The notes beneath the pieces were generated by a model. It had not been told where the DNA came from, did not search any database, and saw only the letters and a program-made list of their open reading frames with translations. DNA of 60,000 nucleotides, from the NCBI RefSeq assembly GCF_910592395.1, contig NC_088324.1:15900953-15960952 (forward strand), given 5' to 3'. Below are positions 23,311 to 36,188 of the stretch, piece by piece. This stretch comes from Lineus longissimus (lineage: Eukaryota > Nemertea > Pilidiophora > Heteronemertea > Lineidae). How positions within the stretch are numbered: the first letter of the stretch is position 1; each line of letters opens with the position of its first letter. The position numbers and the translations under genes were made by a program.

Positions 23311-23535
23311 ATCCTGGAGCAACTTGATTCAGAGCTTAACCGGGCGGAAGACGATGGCAGCCATATGCAAATGATCACAAGCCTGGGGACATATATGAAC
23401 GGTTTATTCAAAGTGATGAGAGAAATGTCAAGATTGAATTCAAAAGCTATCAACTGGTTCTCAATATTATTTAACGACTGTGACATACACAATGGGCTAA
23501 CTAATATATCAAATGTACCGGCCGTCATCACTTAA
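23311..23535 (+). CDS. Candidate terminal coding exon, unknown protein
   Basis: After GTCTTTAG a frame of 74 codons ends at TAA 23533-23535. The composition is protein-like and helical (starts ILEQLDSELNRAEDD, with SRLNSKAINWFSI further on). A better acceptor, TTTATTTTAG at 23290, opens a different shorter frame. I do not recognise the product and found no partner exon. Confidence 0.22.
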   Translation: MLEQLDSELNRAEDDGSHMQMITSLGTYMNGLFKVMREMSRLNSKAINWFSILFNDCDIHNGLTNISNVPAVIT

Positions 23536-25796
23536 CATGCAGGTCCTGGTCATGATCTTGCCAACGAGCAAATCTTCTTATTTCGCCTCTTTAAAAGATG
23601 CCACTGACTGACTTGAGTCAGGAGTAAGTCCGTATTGAAAGTACCATGGGTGTTGAGGCCAGATGGATTCATATCTTGTAAGTCTCGTACGTGTAGTACG
23701 CTTACATCGATTTAGTTGCCAAGTTTTTACGTTTTTCTCAAGAAGACAATAAAATCTTCTGGTGTCTTCTGGTCATTAATCCATACTAGTCTTGCTATCG
23801 GCCATATATCATGAGCTACGGCGAAAGAACAGGCAATTTGCAAATGCGTCTGAAACCTTGTTTGTCTCGAAAGAAGCATTTCAGTGTGAAATGTCAGTTT
23901 GATAAAAAGGATAACTTTACACTGTCAACAATGGTGACTTCCTTATTTATGTTCTGTACTTATTGCAAATGGTCATGGCAATTTAACGGAAAGCTATATG
24001 GCAACCTAATTTCGGCACAGAACTTGAAACGTAGATTTTACGTGTCTTAACCAATTCGACAGAAAATAAAAAGAAACACAGAATTCCAAAAAGGTTTCGG
24101 GGGTTTCTTAGACGATTTTAACCGTTTTGGCCCAGCGCAGCTTTCGCTTTTTCCGCTAAATCGCCATGGCCATAAGAATTGGCATTCAGGAAAAGTATAG
24201 ATAAAAAAATTATTTTTTTGGTTAGACACTCGAAAACCCATAAAGACTTCTGCGCCGTACACACTTATTACAATCGACATGCAATACAAGTATCAGCGCA
24301 CTGCCGGTGGCGTTGACCTATCACTTGTTAGACTCTATTCCCCACATCATGACATATTTGTGAGAAAATGATACATCATTTTTGTCACACACTCTAAAAC
24401 TCACAAGAAATGTATATGGCCCATCAGATGTGTGAACAAGCAGCTTGTCTTGTTTTCGAAGAATCGGTGAAAGAGAAGTCGAATGATATGTGGTAAATCA
24501 GAAAAATATGGAAACAATCGCAAATCATCATCAAGGCCGATTATTGAATGACATCATCATCAAGACCGTTTACTGAATGATCGAACGATCATAGAAAGGA
24601 CGGTCCAAATATTAGATATGAATTATTGAGTGCATTAAAACTCCGACACTGTATACAACAGCGAAAGCAACTTTCCTTCAAACTACGCAAATGCGCTTCA
24701 ACAAGAATATCTTAAACAACTTCACAGTTGTTTTGAGACGTGACTTATCATAATCACTCCACAAACACATCAAGAAATGTTGCTGATCACCATATTTACA
24801 GTATTACGCACGAATGAACCAACCCTGGACAAATACTTACATCTTATTTGACCAGGACCATGGGTGACAGCAGACATCAAAACGTGCTCAATCTCATTAT
24901 TACATCTTGGCCTTGCTGTTTTGTTTACAACGCAAAAACAAAGGAGATGATACTTACATACTCTAGTATGTAATGCTTCATTGTTCCCCGTCCTTGCTTT
25001 GTCACTCATTGATCATCTGATAATCTTAACATTAAGTTCTATTGGCTACTCTGCTCTCAGGACACGTTAGTTTTAAGTATTGTTTTGCGTGTTATTGAGG
25101 ATCATTTGGAGACAAGTATGAAATTAGTATCATGGAGGGGAATGAATAATGGAGGAGGAGATATCGCACCCACTAAAACACAAAGAGTATATCTGAAGTT
25201 CTATAGAACTAAATATGAATTAACTGCCGCACGTCTCACCCTGGAACCGCTGCCTTTGCAAGAAGAAACGGGTGTTTGGTCGATTGAAGATGAATATGTC
25301 ATTCGCTTTGCTGCGCTTTGATGAGTCTGTGGCAAGTCTTAGGTTGTCTAGTTACAGACCAGTTCAGTGGTAGCGTCTCACGATTGGTGAAAATGAAGGA
25401 TGGTACCACATTTGGTAGAATAACAGGCCCCAGATTGATGATAACAGATGAGAAGTCATCTTGCCGTCATCGCGATCGATGATTGGACGATCATATAGCC
25501 ATTTGTGATTTTTATTTTCCTCTAAATCATTCCGACCTCGAGTCGCAAATCATGAGCGACTGCAAATTAGACAGAAAGATAATTTACGCGCCCGAGATTT
25601 CCACGGATTTGTTGGGCAGGACTATGAGGAATGACTGAGATAAGCCACAAGTGAACATGGGACCCTGCAATCACTGCCTCTCATAACTGATATGATGAAG
25701 TTAGATTGCACATAATTGGCCACTACATTTCCGTCCAATAGGCCGGGCCGCCAAACGGCTCATCAGGCCGGCGTTACATTTCTGGTGTTTCCCCTC
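23536..25796. other. Gene-free stretch
   Basis: No gene recognised. A two-copy duplication of about 33 bases with ATCATCAAGGCCGATTATTG occurs at about 24521-24588. A 78-codon + frame at 25085-25321 is unsupported. Confidence 0.4.
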
Positions 25797-25860
25797 AGAG
25801 TCGAACCCATAGATGAATCATCCGCCTCCCTAACCACTGTGTCACTGATATCACTAAACA
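25797..25860 (-). repeat. tRNA-derived SINE head or tRNA relic
   Basis: On the - strand CACAGTGGTTAGGG (A box) is followed by GGGTTCGACTC (B box) at normal tRNA spacing. The body is not a foldable tRNA. Confidence 0.6.
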
Positions 25861-25893
25861 CGAAGTAACATCATCTTATTCGATACAGGCAGC

Positions 25894-26325
25894 ATGAACC
25901 TATCAAGCCTCAAAACCCCCGAACTCGCTTCGAGGGGACTAAATATTTACACGGTTGTCATTCTAGTCTCTTCTTTCCCAGTGAAATGTGCTACTGAGAC
26001 CACATGGAGTGAACCCAATGACACTTTACAGCAAATCGATATCATCGTTATTTCTTCTCGTCATTTCATTGAAAATGAACTTATCTATTCTTTGACACAA
26101 CTTGAATCTTATCTTTGCGACAGAATACGCATGTTTCCAACACAGCCCTCGTTTTCAGTAGAAGATGCCGAATACACCATCTGGGTTGCTTCCAGACACC
26201 TAAACAGGAAATCAATACTAATTTTTTGGTCATTTCAGCCTGGGCTTCGCCAACTAAATTTGATGTTGGAACTTATAAAGACATTTGATATTGGAGTTAT
26301 CAGATGTTCTTTAACATGGGAATAG
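25894..26325 (+). CDS. Hypothetical 143-codon ORF
   Basis: An ATG-initiated frame follows ATACAG. It has a hydrophobic segment near residue 19 (YTVVILVSSF) that could be a signal anchor, and an even, protein-like composition after it. It ends at TAG after LTWE. No domain is recognised; it could be a first exon, a single-exon gene or chance. Confidence 0.25.
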   Translation: MNLSSLKTPELASRGLNIYTVVILVSSFPVKCATETTWSEPNDTLQQIDIIVISSRHFIENELIYSLTQLESYLCDRIRMFPTQPSFSVEDAEYTIWVASRHLNRKSILIFWSFQPGLRQLNLMLELIKTFDIGVIRCSLTWE

Positions 26326-26763
26326 CAGTGTTATATTGACAGTCGTACTCTGCCAGATGGACGACCCATTGTAATTAGTCTTCATGGTATTTCATTTCAC
26401 ATGTTGTCCTGAGGCATTTCCAGCTGCAATCAACACTCATGGGCCTCAAAGCAAAGTCTGATTATCATGGCCTGATAGTCATTAAAACCTGTACCGTAGC
26501 AAGACGGGGCGAGGGACAAGTGCCCCCCAAGAGACACACCACACGTGTTTCCATTCACATGTTGGCCTTCCCTTCCGTTAGCCTCGCCAGATGTCTGTGT
26601 CTACGTCAAGAGTCTTGTGCTCACCACCATTTTGTTGACACGTGGTCTATTTGCACAACGATGCTTGAATGCCGGACTTCCGACCTGTAAGGTGACAGAC
26701 AAGAAAGATTCTGAGAGCAATGGCTGCCACGCTTATCTAGCTGAAATACTGCTCCTCGGCTAC

Positions 26764-26846
26764 AGGAAAGGCTGACGGCCTGGTGGTTCAGGTGTCGGCC
26801 TTCTAGACGCAGACCAAATGTCATGGGTTCGAGTCCCGTTGGAGCT
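26764..26846 (+). repeat. tRNA-derived SINE head
   Basis: GCCTGGTGGTTCAGGTG (A box) and GGGTTCGAGTCCC (B box, about 26826-26838) stand at tRNA-like spacing, followed by a T-rich stretch. No acceptor-stem pairing. Confidence 0.65.
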
Positions 26847-26849
26847 ATG

Positions 26850-29800
26850 TTTCTCGTTTGATGGCGTTTTTTAAACTTGTAGTTTTCTCCTTTTTAAAAT
26901 TGAAATCAATTAAAAGCGATTGCTGCAGTACTGAAACGGTGAAATCCCAGCGTGCTTGTAACTACAAGTAGTACTTTTATCATCCGAACGGGAAAACGAA
27001 CGTCAAAATGCCAAACTACTGCAACATAAACCGATAAGTCAATCAAACCACGCGTAATACGATCACACGTGGACGCGACTCTCATAAAGCCATGTTTGCA
27101 CTATATTAGATATCATTGTTGTTCAAGAACGAGGATTTCCCAGTCAATATTTACCCTGGCGGGTGGCTTATACCTTATGGCTAACATAGTGATAGTACGC
27201 TATCGCCATGCCGAGATGGCGGAATATCCTCAGTGATGGCTTAGAGTACTCTTAGCTGATGGCCAGAGCATTTCAGGGAAACTGGCAGCTAATGATCGGA
27301 TTACCAGAATATAAGTGCACGCGTATAGATTATTTGGTCTCATTAACCCTTCCAGTTCAGATTTCCAAATCATCATACGCGTACTTCGAAGGATGAAACG
27401 AAAATGTTGCTGGTGTGAAGGGTGAACGTGATTCACGGAAAAACGTAACTCAAACAATAACAATTTGTGTTGGCCCCGACTGGCCGACGTCAAGGCAACA
27501 GCACAGCCAGTCTCAATTATATTTCTGGAAAACATAAAAGAACGCAGTGTGTGGCCTATAAGCTCATATCCACACTATTATCTGTCGTGTGGATGGGAAT
27601 GCAAAGACACACACAAAACCCAAATCACAATTCCCTGAGAAGGGAAGCACGGGCGGCAAATCACGTCAATTTCCTACACCAATGGTCACTGCCCGCCTCT
27701 CATTTCGTCACTATAGACTCATCCTAAACCACTGACTTAACACTGACCGCTCATTCAAAGTCAGTAGAAGGGACACCATCCCTTACTGTGACTTACATGA
27801 ACTTATCTTTGTGCACTAATGGTGTTTACCTCCAGTCGTGGCGGAAAGCTCCGATGAACATATAGCTACTTAAAACGATAACCTTTGACAAGACAAGGAC
27901 ATGTGACAAACTGGTCCAGTTACCGACATCTGTGGCAGATTTCGAGCCCTGAAACTGTTTCTAAACTCAGGAACCTGGTTATGATACTCACAAATCTGAT
28001 AAAGTAAAAGGTTACAGTCTTCCGAAATTGCTTTTTCTGCGCTGCTGCAGTTGGCATTGGTCATCCATGAGGCAGAATTGGCCCGCTAATAGCGAGAAGT
28101 TATGATTAGGCATTACTCTCGCGGTTCTTTTGCCAAGCTGTCTGAACGGCCATTTCGCCACGTCCGGTGCTTGACAAGCTCGCCACATTTCATCGTATTT
28201 ATGGCCGAAACTCAAGTTTAAAAGCGCTTCTGATAAATAATGTTGTCACGCCAAGTCAACCATGCTCGGTAAAGGTTTGGCCCGTCAAATGACCATGAAT
28301 TACGAGATAGTCATTAAGTGCTTTCGAATGCAACGAGCGATGAAATCAGGGTGATATTTCCGTCTCGGATCTTGACTCTAATACCCAAGTGTCTCTAAGT
28401 TGGTTGTTTTTCACTCGCGACTTCAATGTCGATTAGCCACAAAACTATGCCGTTCGAAACGAGTAAGACATTCTAACATCTCAAGACAAAATATCGATGT
28501 ATACGGAGCGAACGATATTTCAGTCGCAGCATGACAGACCCGTTCATTGAAATGATTTACGTAATAGTCTGCGTAATCGAATGTTCTGATCGAAAGCCGA
28601 CAATTGGTACAAGAATCATAATTCTTCTTGGTGGCTTGTTGGGATGACCTTTCGTAGGTGACCCGGTGTGACAGTGGATATAGTCCCCCTGGAGTCATAG
28701 TCCGGTAGCATTGTATTTGATCAATTAAGCAGCATGATCTATTGTACCGCTAACCCTAACCAAAACATTTAGCAATGCGGGCTATTGTTACACGGACTAT
28801 CAGCCCTAGGACTACTATCCCTTGCACACCTGTATATTAAGAATGTCACCCTTCTGGTCAAGATTAGCCTGCCATGACAAAATGTCCCCAAATTAGGCTT
28901 GATAGATTGAGAAAAACAATTCCCCTGAATAGACAAGGAAAATACAAGACGTAAAGATGTCCCTGTAACTGAAAGGCATGTAGCTCTACAGCGACCACAT
29001 TACCAGACGGACACTAAGTTGTAAAACAGGAAGCAGCACAAATCATGTCATTTTCAGGATGGTCACGGTCTCAAAACAAACATTATCAGCTCCCTAAGTG
29101 GGCTAAATAAGGTTCGGTTGAACCTGAGGCACACGGGTGGTATGTCAAGACTTTACATCGGAAAGAAGTAACTAGATATTACCGATGCTCAATCAACACT
29201 CTCTGGAGGCAAACATGTTTTCAACCACTCCCCACCAATTTGATCAGTACTGACGACTGTGCTGCAGGAGACAGACGCAGCCAAAGCCCCTGATTTGCCA
29301 ACATAGAAAAGGCCCAAGCCAGAATATGCAATTTGAACCTCTTAACAGACAAGTGCATAAAGTGAGGTGTCAGTTCCCGGCAATGGCCGCGGAATTGTGG
29401 CTGGTGACAGCGAGGAGTATACGCGTTGCTTTTCCGAACCAAGAGTCACCTTGCAGCCAAATTCTCATTAATGCAATTGCTAAATAGGGTCGGGCAAGAT
29501 TCAGTGTAGATACCAATAACAGAGTTCTCGCAGGGCTGTAAAGCCACTAGAAGAATGTCATGACTCGACGCTGGAGATATGCGGGACTCTGTCCAGGACA
29601 ATGGAACTGATAAAGAGATTGCTCAGACATTGAAGTAAGTAATTGATTGAACATCCTGCGGTATCTCTATCATAAGATACCTAGATTACACACTGCCACC
29701 CTGTCTACGTACATGTCGTACTCACGAGCCACGGGCATTGTCCTTACCAGATTGATGCCGTGCCTGGTCAGGAAATATCCCGATTTTATTGATAGGGTAA

Positions 29801-29975
29801 ATTTCCTGGGTTGACTCGAGGGAGTGGCGATGTTTGTAATCGGATGATCGTGTATTGGCTTAAGGATGAGAGGAAGAGATAGAACTACTAGTAGTTTGGT
29901 GAAACTGAGTGGGGCACGATGGCAACCGGTTATTTTTTCATCCTTCAGAGTTGAATTAATTAGAGGTACATGTAA
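26850..29975. other. Gene-free stretch
   Basis: No gene or repeat that I can support. - strand frames at 27230-27535 and 28423-28698 have no splice or family evidence. One GCTAACCCTAACC (telomere-like, two units) at about 28749 is too short to matter. Confidence 0.4.
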
Positions 29976-30049
29976 TTAGAGAGGAAACCATTTGGGACCG
30001 GCGAGTCTAGGTTGTCATAGCGGGGTGGTCACCGACCGGGGTTCCGCTG
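29976..30049 (+). mobile_element. Terminal part of a pogo/Tc-like DNA element (second copy)
   Basis: It is homologous to 17585-17658 over its whole length, ends GGGGTTCCGCTG and is followed by TA. The opposite end is not present in the window. Confidence 0.65.
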
Positions 30050-30051
30050 TA

Positions 30052-31537
30052 TATCTACTGTGAAGACACCTATCTCAACATCCATTGCGGCTAACTGTCA
30101 TTAGCATGAATCAAAATCATATTAATGCTTTCTGTCACTAATGGCTTCAGCGTCACAAGAAAAGATTTTATTGATGGATATGGGTACCAACCCTGGTGAT
30201 GCACCAAACACCATCGCTCACCACGCTGTATAAATAAGAGATGGTTATCGCAAATCCATACGAAGTAAAATAAATGGATTTTAAGCGTTATTTTGTTTTC
30301 CTAAGAGAGGCTTCTTTCGCATGTTCAACCTTTATCGTTCAAGCTTGGCACCACCATCGTAATAAAATGTACCAGAATGAAGTTTTTCTTTTTCTTTGAA
30401 CGGGTTGGCTGAGTGTCAATCTCTGATCTGATAATCCAAACTTAACTCTCCGTAGACGGCTAAGTATCTCACTTGTATTTGAAAAAGCGACCACTTCAGC
30501 ACATATTGTCAGGTTTTTTTCATATTAGAACACAGATACCATCAGGAGTTCACTAGGTACCAAAGCTTCAGTCACCAGAGTGTTTGGCTTGAATTGATTC
30601 AAGGCGCTAACTAATAAATTATCCTGTCAATGGATTTCTCAAAGTACAACTGCGATATTTCTTTCTGAAAGATTAGCCGATTCGGTCTTCCGAAAAGGTG
30701 GATAGAAACCAATGTCAAATATGATATCAGCGTCTGTCATCGCTGGGTACACGTCAACATGTGATAGTAAGGGCGTCTCTCTCCGGTGAGAACTTTTTGT
30801 TTCCTATACCAGCTAATTACACTTTGCCGTTATTGAGCCAAATGTCCCATAGTTGACGATTCGCTCGCTACTTGATATTGTTTACACACAACTCCAGTAA
30901 TGTCTCGGCGAAGAGCATATCCATAACCGATCGCGCTGGCAGCTCGTGTGATTACCTGCCCGGTACTCCAATAAGATAACACCTTCCACCATCCGCTCTA
31001 ACAATAGAGTGAAGGAGTAACGAACATCCTGGCACGCGGCATCATTGATTCAGCAGAGAAATCACAATGTCAGCGCTAATATCCCGCCTTCTCGAGTTGC
31101 TCGAACATTCATCTGATATGTCTGATGAGGGAATTACCCACTGTGAAATTTCAATAGTCGCCTAAGTTAAATGATTGCCTGATTGTACGGAACCTTTCAG
31201 ACAATCATCATTTCGCTAAACTCTAACGGTCTTTTCATCTTGTCGCTTCAATGAAGATGGGATTTTGTCAGGTATAAAGGCCTATAAGCGATTACGATGT
31301 CTGAGCAGGGCTTATTCGACTGCCTTGGGAGTTGAGGCAAAGCATCGATGGCCTTGAAAGGAATTGCGTCTGTTATTTAACGAAATGAAAACACAATATT
31401 TTGTTCACTTCCAATGCACGAAAGGTGGTTATCGCCTAACCAAGACTGAGACGGCCAGTAACTGTAGTTAACGAAGGGCCTCTAAATTCGTTTGCAGGAG
31501 TTTTGGGACGAAAGGTATGGTTGTTGCGGGAGACATA
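30052..31537. other. Gene-free stretch
   Basis: No gene, RNA gene or repeat is recognised. Confidence 0.5.
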
Positions 31538-31539
31538 TA

Positions 31540-32099
31540 CAGTGGAACCTCTCTTAGTGGACACCTCTCTATTAAGGACAACCTCTCTATTAAGGACAAC
31601 CTCTCTATTAAGGACAACCTCTCTATTAAGGACAACCTCTCTATTAAGGACAACCTCTCTATTAAGGACAACCTCTCTATTAAGGACAACCTCTCTATTA
31701 AGGACAACCTCTCTATTAAGGACAACCTCTCTATTAAGGACAACCTCTCTATTAAGGACAACCTCTCTATTAAGGACAACCTCTCTATTAAGGACAACCT
31801 CTCTATTAAGGACAACCTCTCTATTAAGGACAACCTCTCTATTAAGGACAACCTCTCTATTAAGGACAACCTCTCTATTAAGGACAACCTCTCTATTAAG
31901 GACAACCTCTCTATTAAGGACAACCTCTCTATTAAGGACAACCTCTCTATTAAGGACAACCTCTCTATTAAGGACAACCTCTCTATTAAGGACAACCTCT
32001 CTATTAAGGACAGTAGTTTTAGTCCCAAATTGGTTGTTTCCATTCAATTTGACCTCTCTAATCAGTCCCGAGGGTGTCCTTAATGGAGAGGTTCTGCTG
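31540..32099. mobile_element. TA-flanked MITE (560 bp) with a tandem-repeat core
   Basis: The left end is CAGTGGAACCTCTCTTAG and the right end, read inward, is CAGCAGAACCTCTCCATT; both continue to GGACACC. Both ends are flanked by TA (31538-31539, 32100-32101). It is the same terminal family as the pieces at 17585, 29976 and 42669 but non-coding. Most of the interior is the 18-bp array. Confidence 0.85.
31563..32012 (+). repeat. 18-bp minisatellite, 25 copies, apparently identical
   Basis: The unit ACCTCTCTATTAAGGACA is repeated exactly 25 times (450 bases). Because 18 is divisible by three and the unit has no stop in several frames, it creates long repetitive open frames on both strands that are not genes. 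Confidence 0.97.
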
Positions 32100-32520
32100 T
32101 ATTCGTGTTCTTTGTTAGGCATTTGTTTATATTGCAACATGTACTATAGTAGCAGTGAGGAGAGCATACAAGTCGCCGTTACTCAGATATGATACGACCA
32201 TGAACATGTTTTTTCTCACTTGTTTCACGATAAAACAAAATAATGGGAGAAAATGAAACGCTAATGGGATTGGGATGCTGAAATTAAATGGGAACTGATT
32301 ACCATAAATCAGACAAGATGGCCTCTTCACCAAATTAATCTTTAATATGCTCCTTAACATTGGCAAGGCTATTCTTCAAACACCATTTTTTAACGAAATG
32401 TTTTTTTAAAAGCAATCCTGGTTGTTCACATGATTTACTTAGCACCGAGGCTGCCAAAGTTTACGCCGGCTACCTACAAACGGTAAGACAATGTTACCTA
32501 CTTCAGCGAATTTCCCGACA

Positions 32521-32537
32521 CCCCCCCCCCCCCCCCC
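32521..32537 (+). repeat. Poly-C homopolymer (17 bases)
   Basis: Seventeen C residues preceded by CCCGACA; no other context. Confidence 0.95.
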
Positions 32538-33275
32538 GAAATGCCACAAGCGGAAGTTTTCATTCAATTGGGGGCTTTGGGCGAGCTACGAACAGACAAG
32601 ATGTGTGCTCAGACGCTAGGCGGGGAGAATAATTGATGATCATCAACATAAACCTCGATCAAGGACATCCGGTGATTGTGCTATTGTGCGATTACTAAAA
32701 TCTCTTGCGGGTGTTTGTATCTCGTATCCCCAAGACAAGCACTGGTACAGATATCGATAAACTGCTGCAGATGATAGAGTAACCAGCCTGGGTACTCCAA
32801 GTGCAGATGTAACAACACAGGGCGAAACATTACAAACTAAGAAATAGGCCGGACTCGTTCAGGGGGCGTAATCTATTCACGTCCGAACGGGCGCCATCTT
32901 TATCTTCTCAGTGCTCATGAGCACAGACTTTTTTACCGCCCTCGATATAGGCGATGTCTTTGCATGCCTACAACACTAGAAGTCACCGAAAGTCAGCCTC
33001 CTGAAATGAGGCCGGTAGAAAGGAAACACGAAAAAACAAAGATGGCGCCTTAGAAATTTTCCGACAGAAAGCGACGGATGGAAGAAGACCTCCCTCATTG
33101 ATATTCCTCTCCGCTTTGGCCTCCTAGAAGATCTGCATGACAAATTCCAAAATGCTTTGGTGTGGAATTAACTCAACGAAAGAAAGTTACCAGACCATGT
33201 GAGGATGGTAGACAGCCAGAGCCGGTGATTCGTCAAGAGACTAAATCTAGCTTTCGCTTTGAAGCTGTAGATAAC
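32538..33275. other. Gene-free stretch
   Basis: Nothing recognised. Confidence 0.5.
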
Positions 33276-33393
33276 GGGTGATATGAATAAAGACTAGCAA
33301 ATGCTTTTACTCCGGTTTTGAACAGGAAGGCCTAGTGTAAATGTACATGGAGATTTAGATAAAAGCATTTGCTAGTCTTTATTCATATCACCC
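33276..33393. repeat. Foldback element, 34-bp perfect arms
   Basis: The arms 33276-33309 and 33360-33393 (GGGTGATATGAATAAAGACT and on) are exact reverse complements around a 50-base spacer. No clear target duplication. Just downstream, ACTGTGTGTT..GAAGTGCACG is imperfectly duplicated at about 33420-33522. Confidence 0.85.
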
Positions 33394-33529
33394 AATGCAA
33401 TGGCCAACTTACTGCCATGACTGTGTGTTACCACGCTGTAGTAACTGAAGTGCACGCTATTGACGAATAATTAACTGCCCAGACTGTGTGTTTCACTGTA
33501 AGTGCTGAAGTGCACGGTATCAGCTAAGT

Positions 33530-34560
33530 TCTAGATGAGTGCCGATTCCTCAGCATTACCTCTTCAGTGTCTCACTGGGAATTCTCTGGTCTGTCCACTC
33601 ACTTGAACTGATAAATGACTTACGGTCAAACGCATACTTTTCACGAGGTAGATATGTCTTTGACAAGTTCCCTCACTTGACAACACTCTTTCCTCAGAAA
33701 TATTTCTTGGCGATTTCATGGTAGAGAAGCTACAGACCAGTAATTATTTTGTTAACTCACAAATAGGAGCTGGGTTATCAACAAGCTGAACTTGTAAACA
33801 CTAATTTGACCGATCAATTATCGCCTAATCGGTTTGTATCCCATCAGCGCAGGTAGTAAATCGCCTCAATTCCCTCTCATTACAGCTACTCGGGAGTCTA
33901 ATATTGATCGTTACTTCGGTCATTCCAATCGGATCAAAACCTGTGTCCTGACCTAACGAGGACCAACTTGTGCAAGGCGTTTCAGAATGATGTTGATTTA
34001 CCATCACTTATACATATTATGTTCTGGGCCAATAAAGTGCAATAGACCTTGTTTTATGCTGAACATGACCAACTTATAGAACACGGAAAGATCAAATGTA
34101 ATTTGGGATTGTGAACTCAAAAACAATTTATGCGTTACAGATAAAAAGCTCCATAGTGATGATGTGAGGTCATGAATCAATTACTTTATGTATTACTCCT
34201 ATAGCATTACGAGTTACGCAAACTGCGTGTTCTCAAAAGTGCCAATCTATTTTGTAAGAGCTAGCCTGCTCAGGACCAGATTGGGGCGGTTCAATTACAT
34301 CCATCACACGGGTCGAATACACCTAGCCGTCTTGATGAGGTCGAGTGGCAGTGATGGCAGTACTTCGCTGTGGTTATGATATATCGTAATTTGACAAATT
34401 GATGTTTAGGTTATGGTTATTTCTCTAATCAAACCAAAGGAGAATATCTATTTGATGCCATCATTCTCGATACAAGTAAAACTTTGAGTCCCGTTTTCTT
34501 TAAAAGCATAACTCGTCACATGGACATCGCAGTTTTGATGCGAGGCCTCCACCTCTTAGG
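33530..34560. other. Gene-free stretch
   Basis: Nothing recognised. Small open frames lack support. Confidence 0.5.
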
Positions 34561-34564
34561 CAGA

Positions 34565-34770
34565 TGTTACATAGAGCTTCACACTTCACTCCTCACGCCT
34601 CATGCTTCACGGTTTACTCGTGAACCGAAGAATTAACAAGGTATTTCAATGAGCCCTGTTACATAGGAAAAAATGAGGGCCTAAGTTGAAATACCTTGTT
34701 AATTATTCGGTTCACGAGTGAACCGTGAAGCATGAGGCGTGAGGAGTGAAGCATGACGCTATATGTAACG
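34565..34770. repeat. Foldback element, about 85-bp imperfect arms
   Basis: 34565-34649 and 34686-34770 are reverse complements with several mismatches around a 36-base loop. The outer ends read GTTACATA and TATGTAAC. It is an old MITE-like element; the arms contain CTCACGCCTCATGCTTCACG. Confidence 0.82.
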
Positions 34771-35295
34771 TATGCCTTATCGCCTGAGTCCACAGTGTTG
34801 ATAGTATATCAGTTTCCTTGGGCAGCTCCCATCTTGTGGCGTTTACAGTGATATAACTGCGTGAAACTATTGCAAGTTTTTGCGAATGCTATTCTGCCGA
34901 GATTTGACGTTCATAGTGTGTGTACAGTCTTCATGTATTCATAACTCGTAAAATTACACCATGTAGAACACATCAGATTTGAATGCGCTCACCGTTATAT
35001 TCTTACATCTGAAAGAGAAAACAAGGAATAGCCCAGTCCGTGACCTGGAAATTGGTCCTCCAGGTTTGGGATTGCGCCCAGCGTCAACACCCAGCCACGT
35101 AAAAAAGCTTTGACCACTGTGACCTTGAAATGTTGGTCAAATAAAAAAACAGGGTGACATGTGATGTCTCCTTATTAGATTCACATACCATAATTATTTC
35201 GTCCCTCTAGCTAAAAAAACTGACTTCAAAATGAAAAAAAAACACTGATTACCAAAGAAAACGAAAAATAAGCCAAGGCATATTGACCAAGGCAC
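34771..35295. other. Gene-free stretch
   Basis: Nothing recognised. Confidence 0.5.
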
Positions 35296-35640
35296 GTGTC
35301 AACGGGACAACGACCACGGATGCGACGACCACGGATGACTGACGACGACCACGGATGATGACGACGACCACGGATGACGACGACGACCACGGATGACGAC
35401 GACGACCACGGATGACGACGACGACCACGGATGACGACGACGACCACGGATGACGACGACGACCACGGATGACGACGACGACCAAGGATGACGACGACGA
35501 CCAAGGATGACGACGACGACCACGGATGACGACGACAACGGTCAACGACGACCCGGACAACGACAACGGACGACGACGACCACGGACACCGACCACAGAT
35601 GATGACGACGACCACGAATGTGACGACGACCACGGACTTT
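35296..35640 (+). repeat. 19-bp GAC-rich minisatellite
   Basis: The unit CCACGGATGACGACGACGA repeats with a 19-base period over about 35349-35530 (roughly ten copies, two with CCAAGGAT), with degenerate GACGACGAC flanks. The opposite-strand frames of 79-142 codons are artefacts of the stop-free unit. Confidence 0.93.
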
Positions 35641-35644
35641 GATT

Positions 35645-36188
35645 TGACATTTTGACCGGCATTTCTTGAACACCCATGCCGACAGCAATATCAAAATAGA
35701 CGTTACACTCGCTGTGGGAGAGTGGATTACGAAATGCATAGATTTACAGGGATTGGCTGAGTGCCTTTTGAGATCCACAGTGCTCTGAATTGTTGGATCA
35801 CATTTTGATTTAACGATAGTTATGAGAGTTGGACACTGCATATTTTGCTACATTACTTCAATTTTGAAATAAATCTTAAATTTATTCAGCCAATTTCAAG
35901 CAAAGTTTAGGATGACGTAAAGAACAATGAGGACTTCTTATTCACCAAATCTCATTGCCACAGACTAAATACCGGTATCGCGATAGTTATCAGCCCTTAA
36001 CTTTCGGCCCGTTTTTTAATCCATCCGATGAACATGCTTCACAGCTTAACATAAATACTACAGACAAGAAATTAGAAGAAACGATTTTCCAAGCTTACAC
36101 GATGTAACGAGCGGCAAATCGTCAAAATAGCAAGATTGAGAGACATTAATAATGTTCAATAAAAAGTTCATCCAATGCAGCAACTCAC
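35645..36188. other. Gene-free stretch
   Basis: Nothing recognised. Confidence 0.5.

Noticed and set aside
28740-28762. Telomere-like CTAACCCTAACC
   Set aside because: Only two units; no array.
31436-32192. Four overlapping open frames of 188-234 codons with six-residue repeats
   Set aside because: They are produced by the 18-bp tandem repeat, which lacks stops in several frames on both strands; there is no start context, splice support or non-repetitive domain.
35226-35677. - strand frames of 79-142 codons rich in Ser, Val, Arg
   Set aside because: They are read through the 19-bp GAC minisatellite; the 19-residue protein period is simply three units of 19 bases.
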